Assembly (NCBI GenBank): GCA_038087015.1
Contig: JASBNA010000002.1
Span: 124,001 to 188,000 of the forward strand
Source of the DNA: Cerrena zonata
Lineage: Eukaryota > Basidiomycota > Agaricomycetes > Polyporales > Cerrenaceae
DNA length: 64,000 nucleotides
Reading direction: 5' to 3'
Under the pieces are notes generated by a model, which saw only the letters and a program-made list of their open reading frames with translations, was not told the DNA's origin and made no database searches. Shown here piece by piece: positions 36,301 to 47,971 of this stretch. Numbering within the stretch: position 1 is the first letter of the stretch; the number at the start of each line of letters is the position of its first letter. The position numbers and the translations under genes are program-made.

Positions 36301-39300
36301 TGGGAACCTCCCTGTAACCATGAACTGGTTGGTATTTCCTGTTACGTTAAGCGATATCTCTAATTTTACCTTGTGTTTACTAGGTATAATTCGTTCAAGG
36401 TATGTTCGATTATACACCTTCTCGCTTCATCTACTTAAGAGTCACTCGTCTATAGGTTGTAGGTTTGTTCTGCTTAGGGTTCATCGAAAAAGCGGCAGAG
36501 CTTGGTTTTGCTGTGTATGCAACGAGGGACAAACATCCGAAGTACGTAGTCTATTCTCTCGAAGGTCAAAGGTCTATATTGACGACAAATATAGTCATCG
36601 ACATGTTCGATATGGTTTGTTCTTCCACTGTTTAGCACTCATTGATTGTATCCGTAAAGGACACCTAACGGATGTTGCACGAAATCGATACCTCAGTCAG
36701 ATAGATGCTAATCAGATCTATATTCGGAAGTATGCCATTATCGTATCAGTATGCCCTAAATCGAGATTAACGATGAGTTTGTTCCAGATGGTTGTCACCG
36801 AGCGCTGTCAATACGAGTACATGGATAGCCATTATCGTACGCGGCGTATTCCCTTTTTTACTGTTAAACAACTCATCTATCTACAGGATGCAGAGATTGC
36901 TTCTCTTATGGACAGCCCTGAGGCGTTCAAACTATACGATATTGCCGTCAAGTAAGTTGAGCACTCCTACATCTGCTCAGATAATAATTTTGTTATCGTA
37001 GGCTGGCCGTGAACAATGATTGGCTTATGGAAGAGGGCTGGGCATGCTATCTGGTATGTCTCTTCTGATGCGCCATTTCACTCGGCACCTCACAATGTGT
37101 TTATAGCAAGGATCCCACTTCGTCCGTTGTGGAGTTGAAGGTCTTGGTGGTGAACTTCAGCGGCGAGGCATATCGAGACATGCTTCCTGGGGCGCACGAG
37201 CGATTGTGTACGTTTTCCGAGTCCACAATCGCATCGTGGAGTGCTAACGAAACACTAGGCATAACCTTTCTTCCAACTTGGATAATCGTTCTCGGTTCTC
37301 ACTGAAACGTCATACATTCACGAGCGACGTTGCGGTTCAAACCGATAATGTGATTATCACATCAACATCTCAAGCTCTCGACCCATATGGTCGTCAGGAA
37401 GGTCACGAAGATGAAGTCTCCACGTTGTCTGCTACGGACCTTGCGTCGATTCTCAAATGGAGCAAGGACATATCTACCGACATGAGCCTTCCACTGGCCT
37501 TGCAAAGACTGACAGAGATCGCCACAGGTATTGATCAATTGCTCTCAACTTCTGATTCACATCTGATCAGGACATTCAGAGAACTCTGGTAGTCAGCATA
37601 CATGTGTTGTCATTGCTCGAGAAGTGGGTGATTATACCGTCGCTACTAGTATGGAACCTCCGGACACATGCCAAGTACACGAGTAAGTTGTGAAACAGTC
37701 ACCTGTCGTTCTGAACACAACACTCATCTTTGTCCAGGGGCGCAATGCCAGTTGCAGCTATCCCCGATCCATTGAAGAGAGCCATTGTCCAACATAGTGA
37801 GTATACTTTCCACGTACCTTCAAGCCAGTCTTATTTAGTCATCCTCCCTCAGCCCTCAACACCAAGGAGCGTATCTATCTGGAAGACGCTTCCTCTGAAC
37901 CTCGTTTTGCCGCTGAAGCCCATGAAAGTCCGCATAGATCCGTTGTTTGTCTACCAATTATTAGCAATCGCGGCAACCAGATATCTGGGGTTATTTTTTG
38001 GCCTCAAAATACTCCTTCTCTCCCAATACCGTCACAATGCTTACATTACTGTGCGAACAAGCAAGCATCGGTATCACGAATGCATTGCTTTTCCGTTCGG
38101 TACAAGCAGGTACACGGGAAAACCTCAAAATGATCGCAGCACAAAAGGATGCTCTTGAGGCTGCTAGGAAAAGTCGCGAGGACGCTCTCAAAGCAACCAA
38201 GATCAAGAGCAATTTCCTAGCATCTATGAGCCACGAATTAAGAACTCCTTTTAGGTGCGGAGAACGACGTAATTTTATATTTGGGCAGAATGAACTGACC
38301 TCTTCATAGCTCTTTCTACGGACTATTGGATATTCTCAGTGGTACCGAACTGAATCCTGGACAACGGGAGATTGGTGAGGATAAACTTCTCTTAATGTTC
38401 ATGCTCTTATCTGACTACATTGTGAATAGTGCAAACGTCAAAACAGTCATGTGAATTGCTTCTCAAGGTATCTTGGCTCGAGTATAATTCATGATTTATG
38501 ATCTAAGCTTGAGTGTAGATCATCGACTCTATTCTTGATTATAGCAAGTTAGAAGCATCAGGTGCGACTAATCCGTTTTATGAGACCTGAACCAGTTATT
38601 GAAATGTCCCATAGCGTTGAAGCTAGAATATTCCGGTTTTGCGGTCGAAAACATCATTGCCGACTGCATGGAATTACTTCTACCGATGGCGGCGAAGAAA
38701 CTGGATCTCTCATTCAACATCGAGCCAGATGTCCCTCCATGTAGGTTACGGACCTCTATACCTTGTTTTCTCGGTATTCATATTATGGTCTGTAGGGGTG
38801 AAAGCGGATTATGCTCGTATTCGCCAAGGTAAAAAATCCCCATTTCTAAAATGGAACGTATTGCTGATCTACGTGTAGTCCTGATGAACCTAATTGGGAA
38901 CGCTGTCAAGTTCACTGCTCACGGTTCGGTTCGCGTAACGTGTTCAGTTGATCGACCAGTGGCAACTACCTCCGAGGAACCTGGGGTTCAGTTGAAATTT
39001 GAGATCCAGTACGTGACATAATTATCGTACGCTAGCGGACAGGAACTCACGTTACAATTTAGGGATACGGGAATTGGTCTTAGTTCTGGGTGAGTGATAG
39101 ACATGATTGTTGCCACTTCCCCTTTCTAACGCTTTACCAGTGATATGGATCTGTTATTTGTGCCATTTCAACAGGCGGACAACTCGTCAACAAGACGATT
39201 TGGTGGAACTGGACTCGGACTTTCTATTTCTCGACAACTGGTTAAATTGATGGGCGGTGTCATTGGCGTCCAGTCTGAGCTTCACGTTGGATCGACGTTT

Positions 39301-40583
39301 TGGTTCACAATTCCTGTCAAGATATATGACGCAGAGGATTCCAGGACTGTAAGTATCCTAAATTTAGCTGCAAGAATATCCACTTATCCTGTTTCCCAGG
39401 CACTACAAGAAGTCGAAGGTCTCCGATCTCGACTGATGGTACCAATACCCCCTCACGTCCTGATCGTATCGGACTCCCTCTCAACAATCTCTCTATTGAA
39501 TACTATGCTCGACGGCTTTTTCACTGTCTCGGCGGGCTCTGTTGGAGATGCCGAAGGTTATCTTCGTGACCCGGGACCAGGCCCATCATCTGTGGACTTC
39601 ATCATTTTGGACAGTCAATCGGAGAATGGCGCTGATGAACTGTCGCGCTATTTACATTCGATCTCATCAAATCGCTTCAAGGACACAAAACTGATCCATC
39701 TCTACACCCCCACCAACGACTCTCTTACTGGCCACACTGGTTTCATGGGCGATTCACCGGGAGTCATTCGCATGACAAAACCACCTCGAAGAGCAAGACT
39801 CCTTCAAACCTTGTTATCTGCTAAACATCCTTCCATGCGTCCAGTAGCAGGTGGTGAGATTGTTCGAGAGAATTCCGATGCAGCGTTAGCACATCGTACT
39901 CTATACGGAACTGTCCTAGTAGCAGAAGGTTCGTTCCATCCTTCATTACGAGAAGAGGAAACTAATTGCGTGCGCTGTAGATAACCCTGTAGCTCAAAAC
40001 CTGATTATAAAGCAACTGGAACGATATGATCTCAAGGTAGTAGCTACCTCTAATGGAGAGGAAGCTCTAGCCGGTATGCCATCCCCTCAACTTGTCTCAT
40101 CAGTTTGTTTTCTCACTCTTGGCCATAGAATGGGAAGCTCACGAGCCAGGTTACTTTAGTGTAGCACTCTTCGACCATCGTAAGTGATTGCGAATTGTCT
40201 TACAGTATGTACTGACGACGGTTCAGATATGCCGATATGTGATGGTGTGGAAGCGTCCAAACGCCTCCGAGTACTGGAAGGCAAACGCAAAGTCAAGACT
40301 TTATTGCCAAGTGAGCATCTAAACTTCTAGACTATGATCAATCGCTAATCATGTATTCAAGTTGTTGCATTAAGTGCGGACTGCCAAGAATCGACGAAGC
40401 AGCTGTGTCTCAGTGCAGGCATGAATGCTTTCTTTAGCAAACCCTTACGAAAAGGTCGGTTCCACTCTCCATATATCTAATAATGTACTGACGTTCGTTT
40501 TAGGTGATCTGATTACCTTACTAACGACCTTCGGTAGACCCGTTTCAGTGGATCCTCCGGACTCAGAGATGAACTTATTATGA
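30346..40583 (+). CDS. hybrid histidine kinase with N-terminal kinase-like domain
   Basis: A very large gene with about thirty exons. Order of domains: a protein-kinase-like domain (about 30346-31920; [47 protein letters not shown]); an AAA-type NTPase (about 32330-34000) with Walker [10 protein letters not shown] and Walker [11 protein letters not shown]; a long helical TPR-like part; a GAF domain (about 37460-38110); a histidine kinase (H-box SHELRTPF at about 38230; N-box [39 protein letters not shown]); and a receiver ([16 protein letters not shown], phospho-Asp codon at 40173, SKPLRKGD). This matches the fungal group like fission-yeast Mak2/Mak3 (peroxide-responsive phosphorelay sensors). 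Both catalytic aspartates of the kinase-like domain are replaced. A single-base break lies at a T run near 37994. Confidence 0.92.
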
Positions 40584-40756
40584 CCGTATACCCAACCTAG
40601 TCGACACTTGCTTTGCTTTGTTGTAATCATTCTCACTTTTATCCTGCATCTCGCTATACCATCATCCCTAGACTCTTCTTGCACTCGTGTTACATCTGGA
40701 ATTCTGTCATCGTATCTAAAATTGTAGCGTACTGTATTTCGTCTATCTTTCATCAT

Positions 40757-43047
40757 TTATAGCCATATGTACTTTATACACATCACGTTCTTAGTTGGCT
40801 TGAATAGTTGTGCTAGTTTCAGAAGATTCGGAACTGGTGTGGTGTGTCTGAATTTGAACAATCGTCCCTCACGGTGTCGACTAATCAGTCGGGATAAGAC
40901 GGGTTTATCCCCGGTGAAGCAGAAGGCGAGGAGTGAGGCAGAGACGAAAAGTCCTACAGCCAGGAAACAAATAGTAAACCATCCCCGTGAGATGTGATCG
41001 TATAACTAGTTGCTGGATTAGTTCTTGTTCAATGTTTCGTCTATGAAACTTACCTGGCCACCGATGACGGGTCCCACTACACGAACCAAACCAACCGTTA
41101 GTCGATGATGGAAATAAAGGCACAATATGTATACGTACATCCTGATCCAATACCGTAGCATAAATTGAAGGCTCCATAAACATGGGCATCTAAGAAATAC
41201 AAGTGATTAGGTTAAGGAAGAGATATATAACAGTTCCTTACAGCCAATTCCAGCATGCGACCGGGAGACTGCAGCAAGTTCTGCTGTGACCGGAGACAAG
41301 ATACCGGATGTGAAGAAACCTATACACAAGATTTAATCCCTAAGTAGCCGACGACGTAAACGAGAAATCGTACTTTGAATGGCGATTGCGACAATGAAGA
41401 GCGGAAGAGAACTCTGGATTGTCAGGACGGCCCACCACGGAACAGCTAGCAATAGACAAGACATCGTGATCCATTCTGACCCACCGCGATCAGACAGCCA
41501 GCCCGCGAGTGGAGATGCTGCGAAACTAATATCAAAGGCTGTTTTATCAGAAAAGAATACTGCAAGGAACTTACAGATTAAGCTTGGGATCACGACTGCC
41601 ATATAAATGATACCGATTTTAGACGAAGTAAGATTCCAGATTTCTTGGAGATGGAGTGGTAATGTGGGTTCAGTAGTACTATAAACCAGTCTGTTGAAGT
41701 ATCGTTGAGCTCAATCGGTAGGCGAGTCACAAGACGAGATAACAAACCCTTGAATAAGCGTAATCATAATCGTGACCATCGCTCTAGGCGATTTAAGCAG
41801 TGTCGTAACGACTTTCAATAACGGAAGACGTTCAGCTGGAGGGACTTGGTTGAACGTTGAGGTTTGGGATGCTGGTTGCGTTTGGTCAGTAGAGCCATTT
41901 TGAGGTGTTACCGGATTCTCAGAAGCCCCTTCCTTCTTTTCTCCTTCCGCTGGAGTAGACACCGGTTTCTATCGCACAACATCAGACACAAAATAAAAAT
42001 ATGCTCATAGTCGAATTTACCGCAACAACAGCGGCAGGGTCGATACCCCAACGCAAAGCGTCCTTTCGCTCTATTATGAGCAAGCGGCCACAAAAGTCGA
42101 TCACGGTTAGAATGATACTGAAGATGAATGGTCCCCTGAACCCGAACTGGTTGTACAAAGCACCACCAACAGGTGGACCGACAAGGAAACTATATGTTGC
42201 TTAGTATATTTCGCGTCTCAGTGAAAATAACAGGCGTACCCAAGCGACAATCCGGTCATAGCGAAACCTAAGTATTCTAGATACATTTGTCATTAGCTCA
42301 AGCCCACATAAAAAAGTCAAATATGCGGTACGTACTGCCTACGGATTCTTCAGGCACAGTGTCGCAGCTTGGGGAAAAATCAGGATCTTCAATATTAAAT
42401 GATTTGAAGAAGTACTCACAGAAGAGCCAAGCCTACTACCCAAACTACGCAAGAACTAACACCTTGGATGACTCGAGCTATAACCATCAACCAATATGTT
42501 GGGACCTCCATTAACATGACTTGGGAAGCAGCTAAGCAAAGCTGTCCCAAAAGCAATGGCCACTTTCTCTCGCCATAATGCTCAGAAATAGCGGCAATTG
42601 GAGGTGTGACTGTGATAGAGGAGTAAATGCTTGGAAGTGTATATGAAGAGGCAGACCATCTTACAGAGTACAAGACCGGCAGACTATATTAAATTGAGTA
42701 AATGTACGAATACTCATAGAAAGAGAGCTCACATAGGCAAATAGGAGCCATCCTACCAAACCCGAAACGCCTTGGTAACCAAGGTGCTCAAGTTGGAATG
42801 GCAGTACCGGTATAATAATCGAGTACACCAGGAGATCTGTAGTTATGCCTTTAAATAGAGTGAGAAAATGGCATGCTAAAGTATATATAGGTGACTTACC
42901 CAAGCCTACGACTAGAAGGGTAATTATCAATGTCAGACTAGGTCAGCTGTCGGCTGATCATCTGGAAAACATACTAAGAGTGATAAACCATATAGAACTC
43001 CTCCATTTGAGGCCCCAGGGCCGCTTGGAAGTATTCACTGCATCCAT
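40757..43047 (-). CDS. MFS multidrug-type transporter
   Basis: Read from 43047: MDAVNTSKRPWGLKWRSS, then VVGLG-ITTDLLVYSIIIPVLPFQL (first helix with the MFS D), VSGLVGWLLFAY, PPIAAISEHYGERKWPLLLG (cytosolic loop motif), VIARVIQGVSSCVVWVVG (helix 4), GFAMTGLSLGFLVGPPVGG (motif C of antiporters), FGFRGPFIFSIILTVIDF, a soluble Pro/Ser-rich central loop, then six more helices including SPLAGWLSDRGGSEWITM. The C-terminus runs GWFTICFLAVGLFVSASLLA and ends KYIWL. It belongs to the 12-helix drug:H+ antiporter class of the plasma membrane or an internal membrane. The substrate is unknown. About fifteen introns. An upstream in-frame ATG at 43161 exists but adds non-conserved residues. Confidence 0.88.
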
Positions 43048-43390
43048 TGCTAAAATTGCCGATGGGGCATTGGTTGGTAGGCCAGCTCTATATTTAAATG
43101 TGGTGAGCGGGAGTCTACGGATGGCTACGTCCCATAGGTGACTCTTCCGAGTCCGAACCACAGGACCTGGGCTTATTCAACAGGCGCCCTACATAAGGAT
43201 CAAAATCGAACCATCTGCATGCGCTTGACTTCGGTCCGGTGTCTTCACCCCCCCACAAAGCAATAAATACACCTTCTTCGTCACCGTCAACTTTCAAACG
43301 CATTGGCAAATAACCCTACGAGCTTTCCGTGTGGTTGCATTTCGGCCGAGCAAGAATATGTAAATCTGACCTTGCTACATCACTCGAGAA
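43048..43390. promoter_or_regulatory. divergent promoter, MFS transporter and Fpg
   Basis: Separates two divergent starts. An AATAAATA motif near 43261 could serve the plus-strand gene. No coding evidence. Confidence 0.35.
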
Positions 43391-45025
43391 ATGCCTGAGT
43401 TGCCTGGTACGTGTAATCCGGTTTGGTTGCTATGATGTCACTAACATTGACATGTCATATTCCATGATACGGTAGAAGCGGAAAAGGCTGCCAAACTTTT
43501 GAGAGATATTGCTGCCGGAAAAGTCATCATTAAGGTAGAAACGACCGAGGATAACATCGTTTACTCTGGTACAGATCATCTGCAATTTGTTTGTATCTCA
43601 TCCTCATACTACGATGTTATGATCAGACTAACTTCTCGGTCTAGGCAAAAGAACTTACGGATCGCAAGGTCATTGACGCTGCGAGATATGGTCAGTCTCT
43701 TCCTGTCTGCAATAAACCAGCCTTCTCAATTACACGTAGGAAAGGTATTCTACCTCACCCTAGACGGACACGGGGGGATGCCTGTTCTTCATTTTGGCAT
43801 GACTGGAATGCTCCAGGTATGTTCGACATGTTTATATCAAAAGAAACTTACTAGATCCTTCATAGGTCAAGGGAGACCAACCCACGCACTATCGATCATC
43901 GGGAACCACTAAGAAGGCAGCGTCCGATTGGCCTCCAAGATTCATGAAGGTATTAAACTTAATAATCCTTAACGAATTCTTGACTCAACTAGTCTCGAAG
44001 TTCATACTTCACCTCAAGGACGAAGCTTCAGACTCGGTCACTGAGGTGGCATTTTTAGATGCTCGCCGCCTAGCCCGTATTCGGCTATGTGCATCACCCT
44101 TGACAGAACCACCTATCTCAAACCTTGGTTTCGACCCTATTATTTCCATGGCTTCACTTCCAGACCTTCAGACTGCTGTATTGAAAAGAAGTTGTCCTAT
44201 CAAAGCCCTTCTATTAGACCAATCGTTCAGTGCAGGCATTGGGAACTGGGTTGCAGGTTAGATGATGATTCCTTCAAGTGATGATTGCCATGAGAGCTAA
44301 TTTTGTTTCGAAGATGAAGTCCTGTATCATGCAAGGGTACACCCTGAGCGTCGTTGCAACACGCTCACAGCTGCTGAAATTGAAGCCCTGCACGACAAGA
44401 TCCAGTATGTCTGCAAGACAGCTGTAGCTGTAAACGCGGATGACAGCAAGTTTCCGGAGAATTGGTTGTTCAAACATCGATGGGTAGGTACCTTTTGTAC
44501 ACTTTGACGTAGCCATAGTCTCTGAAGTGTTCTATAGGGCAAAGGAAAGAAAAAGGACCACACGTTGACATTGGTCAGTTTCTGAATGTAACATTAATAT
44601 TGATACTTGCTTTCTGACTAGGAATATGGTTATAGCCTTCCGGTCAACTTGCTACAATCAAATGGATCAAAGTTGGTGGTAGAACATCCGCGTATGTTGC
44701 AGAGCTTCAGAAACTCACACCCAGCAGAGAAGCAGAGGTCGTGAGTCTATCTGTCCCTATCCTCGCAGAAAATGCTTATTGTGATTGACGTATTGCGCAG
44801 GATGATTCATCACGCGAGACTGACGAAGAGAGCGATTTGACACCTCTAGAGGAAGACGAACCGGAAGTAGTACTCTCTGTCAAGCGTAAACGACAGACCA
44901 AACCTAAGGTACTGCCGACCACACTATTACCGAACTTATAATACTCACGTTCCTCACCCATTTAGGTCACAACGACTGCCACAACTTCCCAACGTAAAAC
45001 CAAGCGTTCTAAATTCTTCAAATAA
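43391..45025 (+). CDS. formamidopyrimidine-DNA glycosylase (Fpg/MutM family)
   Basis: Exon 1 is tiny and gives MPELP. After a first intron the frame continues EAEKAAKLLRDIAAGKVI. Pro-2 (Schiff base) and Glu-3 of the Fpg N-terminus are therefore present. Next are [93 protein letters not shown] (helix-two-turn-helix DNA-binding part) and HRWGKGKKKDHTLT in place of the zinc finger, as in plant and fungal members. The tail is acidic then basic (SQRKTKRSKFFK), a likely nuclear signal. The enzyme removes oxidised purines and nicks DNA. About eight introns. Confidence 0.92.
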
Positions 45026-46142
45026 CTTATACCATCAGCTGTATCGTATCCTGGTCTGAATATTCTCAGCTCAAGTAATATAGTATCCGTCCCTTAGGTA
45101 ATTGCTAATTATGGACGTCTTCGGCCTGAAAAGGACATCCACCTGTCTAATATGGACATCGTCGGTTTTTGTGTAAATCGACGTCTCACTATCAATCACG
45201 ACGTGAGTGCGATTGTTTCTAGAGATCTCCTAGCTCGTAGGCTGCTCTGCTCTCACGTATCAAATTCAAAATCGCTAATCGTCGATCGGAGCTTCCTCAT
45301 TATGCACTGACGTAGGCAACCTCTCATGGCTTTGTAGCGCTGCCCTATCGTCCTTCTCACATCTCGGACTTTATAGATTCGCCTTGGATAAATCTTAGAA
45401 TTTACTTAATGCTCAATGATACGCGGAACTCATTCTTAAAACTCAGGCTCTGACTCAGGATTCAGTTCAGGACTCAGGAAGAGCTCATGTCTTACGACTC
45501 AACTCATGGCTCAGGCGTACTCTTAAACTTAGATCTCAAAGGTTCGCGCGTTCAGATATCACACAATGCCGACCATCACACAATCACACATTCCGCAAAC
45601 ACAAACAGAGGACGTACTGCCCCAGAACACGAACCCGTGCCCCAGGAAACAGCCTCGTCCGCCATCCATATTTTAACCATATCAGGCCAATGAAATGCAT
45701 CACGGGGCTAGCCTCACCCTCAGCACTCAAAGACCTGACGTCTGTCATGTTTGCGCAGTCACCACGAGGATACATCCCCCATGGCATCCACACGCCCACA
45801 ACAGACGACCCGAGACGGCGAGGGCCGCAGCGCGAAGGCATACGACCACTTTTGCCTCGTTATCGGGGCACCCAGTACCCCCTCCTCGACGTCCCCTGAA
45901 AAAAAAGGTACAACTGCTAAGCTAAGTATCAGACTATCGACAATAACACTCCAACTACCGACGACAACACTCCAACATTCCAACGCTCCACTTTTCATAT
46001 TTTTCCAACCTCCTTCCAACTCGACGATCGGGTGCGCGCACGACGAAGATGAAGATGAAGAGGTGTCGAACCTGAAAACTAAACTTGGAGGAGAAATGGA
46101 TGTCAGCAGACGTCTACTGCGAGATATTGGGTTTTTAACGAT
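45026..46142. other. gene-poor stretch with short repeats
   Basis: No supported gene. Around 45440-45515 the element CTCAGG/CTCATG recurs many times (imperfect short tandem). The motif TATGGAC-TC-TCGG occurs twice near 45112 and 45150. An open frame from 45781 (ATGGCATCC...) has compositional bias only. Confidence 0.4.
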
Positions 46143-46370
46143 CATAAATTATACCTATTTCCAGGTCGGAGGGTCGGGGCCAAGGAGGGGGACGGGGGAC
46201 GGGGACGGGATGGGTGTCGAATCTATAAACGAAAAAACCTGGAGGGAGCAAGCAAGTCAGCATTGGTTCACTACGCGATGGATTTGAATCTCAGAAATTA
46301 TACCGCTTTCCAGGACGGGGGACGTGGGGACGGGGACGGGGATGGGGATGAGGTCGGCTCTGGGCTGGGA
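46143..46370. repeat. imperfect direct repeat with G-rich runs
   Basis: Two copies about 150 bp apart each start AAATTATACC..TTTCCAGG.CGG (46146 and 46295) and run into GGGGAC repeats (46167-46211 and 46317-46350). Each G-rich run has four or more G3+ tracts on the plus strand. Confidence 0.7.
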
Positions 46371-46725
46371 TCTGGTCAAAAGAAACAAAAAGAAAAGGTA
46401 TTAATCAGCAAAACAATGGTGGGTATCGAGTCTTCTTTTTGTCGGGTTTTTGGATTTTGAATTTTTGTTCTAAGGTGCGAGTCAGTTCGATGATACAACA
46501 CGTCATAGAAGACGAATGGAACTTACTAGGGTTTCGTATTTTTGTATTTTTCCTGAACCATTGTCAGACGATCTAACAACGAACGAAATAGACATTTGCA
46601 TACTTTGGGTTTTGGGATTATTCGGGTTGTTTCTATTCTTCAGACCAATGTCAGCCGCAGTCCCAACCGCATCATCCAAGACGACGAGGAACTCACAATT
46701 TGATCCCAAACGACCTCGAATCCGC

Positions 46726-47100
46726 CTACTTGCGCCGAGGAAACATACGATAAACGATATCCTCGCGTTGTTGGGCTTCCTCAAGCTCGAGTAGGGTATA
46801 GTCGAAGGGATCGATTTTGCATGGGAGCCAATCCATAGGGACACGCCGTCCGTCGCCGAGATGAACAATTCTGGGCTTCTTTGTTGTCTTTCCACTCGCC
46901 TTAAGGAAGAAGGTCTTTAATGTCTTGGGCGTTGCAGATGCCTTCGACGACCGGCGGAGTGTACTCGGTTTTCTGTTCAAGGGGGCGGACTTCATGGGGG
47001 GCGTGGGTGGGGTGTACTTCAGCTCCGAGATGCTTTTGGTTGGGTGGGAGGGTTGCGACCTGCGCGGGGTGGAGGGGGTGACGAAGGTGAGGGTAGACAT
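46726..47100 (-). CDS. small basic protein, unknown function
   Basis: A single uninterrupted frame from the ATG at 47100 gives 124 residues. The N-terminal two thirds is Ser/Thr/Pro/Lys rich (TPSTPRRSQPSHPTKS, TPPTPPMKSAP, STLRRSSKASATPKTLKTFF). The C-terminus is more ordered: RIVHLGDGRRVPMDWLPC then a charged helix YTLLELEEAQQREDIVYR. I recognise no domain. The S/T-P dipeptides and the lack of membrane segments suggest a nuclear or cytosolic regulatory protein, which is inference. An in-frame extension to 47280 exists, but the short start follows a cleaner context. Could be a chance frame, though the bias is protein-like. Confidence 0.5.
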   Translation of the reverse strand: MSTLTFVTPSTPRRSQPSHPTKSISELKYTPPTPPMKSAPLNRKPSTLRRSSKASATPKTLKTFFLKASGKTTKKPRIVHLGDGRRVPMDWLPCKIDPFDYTLLELEEAQQREDIVYRMFPRRK

Positions 47101-47971
47101 TGTTTGGTTCTTAGGATGTGGGTGGGATGGTTGTGGTATCGATACAAGATGCGATACCGTCAAGGTCAGCCAGACAAGCGAATTTATACCTACGAGCCAG
47201 CCACATGTGGCTGGATAGTCCAAATGAGGATTCTGAGGGCTTGGGGCTGACATCCGCTGTCGAGACCACGCGGTGGACACAAAGTTCCGCGGAGTTCATC
47301 TGGAAATCCTACTGGAGAGAAACGTTGGTCACAAAGTAATTGAGTAAAGCAAATATTATAAGGTCTTGTCGCTGCTCAGTACCACTGCCAGAGATGCTAA
47401 GACCGTGACAACCAGGACAAACCTACGGTTCATTCACGTTCGAACTGACGGGCGTCTCCCGACCTCCCTTCTTCAAATTGAATTTGACGAATTTGAAGAC
47501 CTCCCGATCCGGACCGGGCTCTATACTACACTTTGGTGGTGATCACCAAGTTTATAGAGATTCATGCAACGGTTATATATTAGATATATAAAATATGAGG
47601 CCATAAATACATGTATGATCAATAGCGCAGTAAATCTTGACACAGTAGAGGCATCACACACCAACATGAGCTAGGAAGTTACTGTCCCGCGTTGAACACT
47701 GAACTTCGAGTCGTCCTCTATCCACCCAGTGTGACCATCAGAGCCAACTCGTTTACACCTACTGTACCAGAACTTTAGCGAGGCCAATATCAGGCTCATC
47801 CATCGAATAAACAGATGCTAATTTGATGAACATTACTAATGCGATGTTACAGAATACAACAGAAAGAAAATGGGGGATGCGTAACAGAGACCAGAGATGT
47901 CACAAAACAAATACACATTAGAGAAAAGGAAAAAAAATGAAGCCAATCCACATAGCGCCAGTACCTGAGCT
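47101..47971. other. intergenic, no gene seen
   Basis: Upstream of the small basic gene and downstream of PHO85. A GTTCGAACTGAC at about 47438 resembles a tRNA B-box, but no cloverleaf could be built around it. Confidence 0.35.

Noticed and set aside
43048..43161. Upstream in-frame ATG at 43161 for the MFS transporter
   Set aside because: Adds residues unlike MFS N-termini and overlaps the divergent promoter space; 43047 chosen.
45751..46287. 178-codon plus-strand frame as a gene
   Set aside because: Composition follows the G-rich repeat block, no domain, and no supporting promoter or splice pattern.
47101..47280. 60-residue N-terminal extension of the small basic protein
   Set aside because: Possible but lower coding character than the segment from 47100; not needed for a complete frame.
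47430..47460. tRNA-like B-box GTTCGAACTGAC
   Set aside because: No A-box at the right distance and no cloverleaf could be folded by eye.
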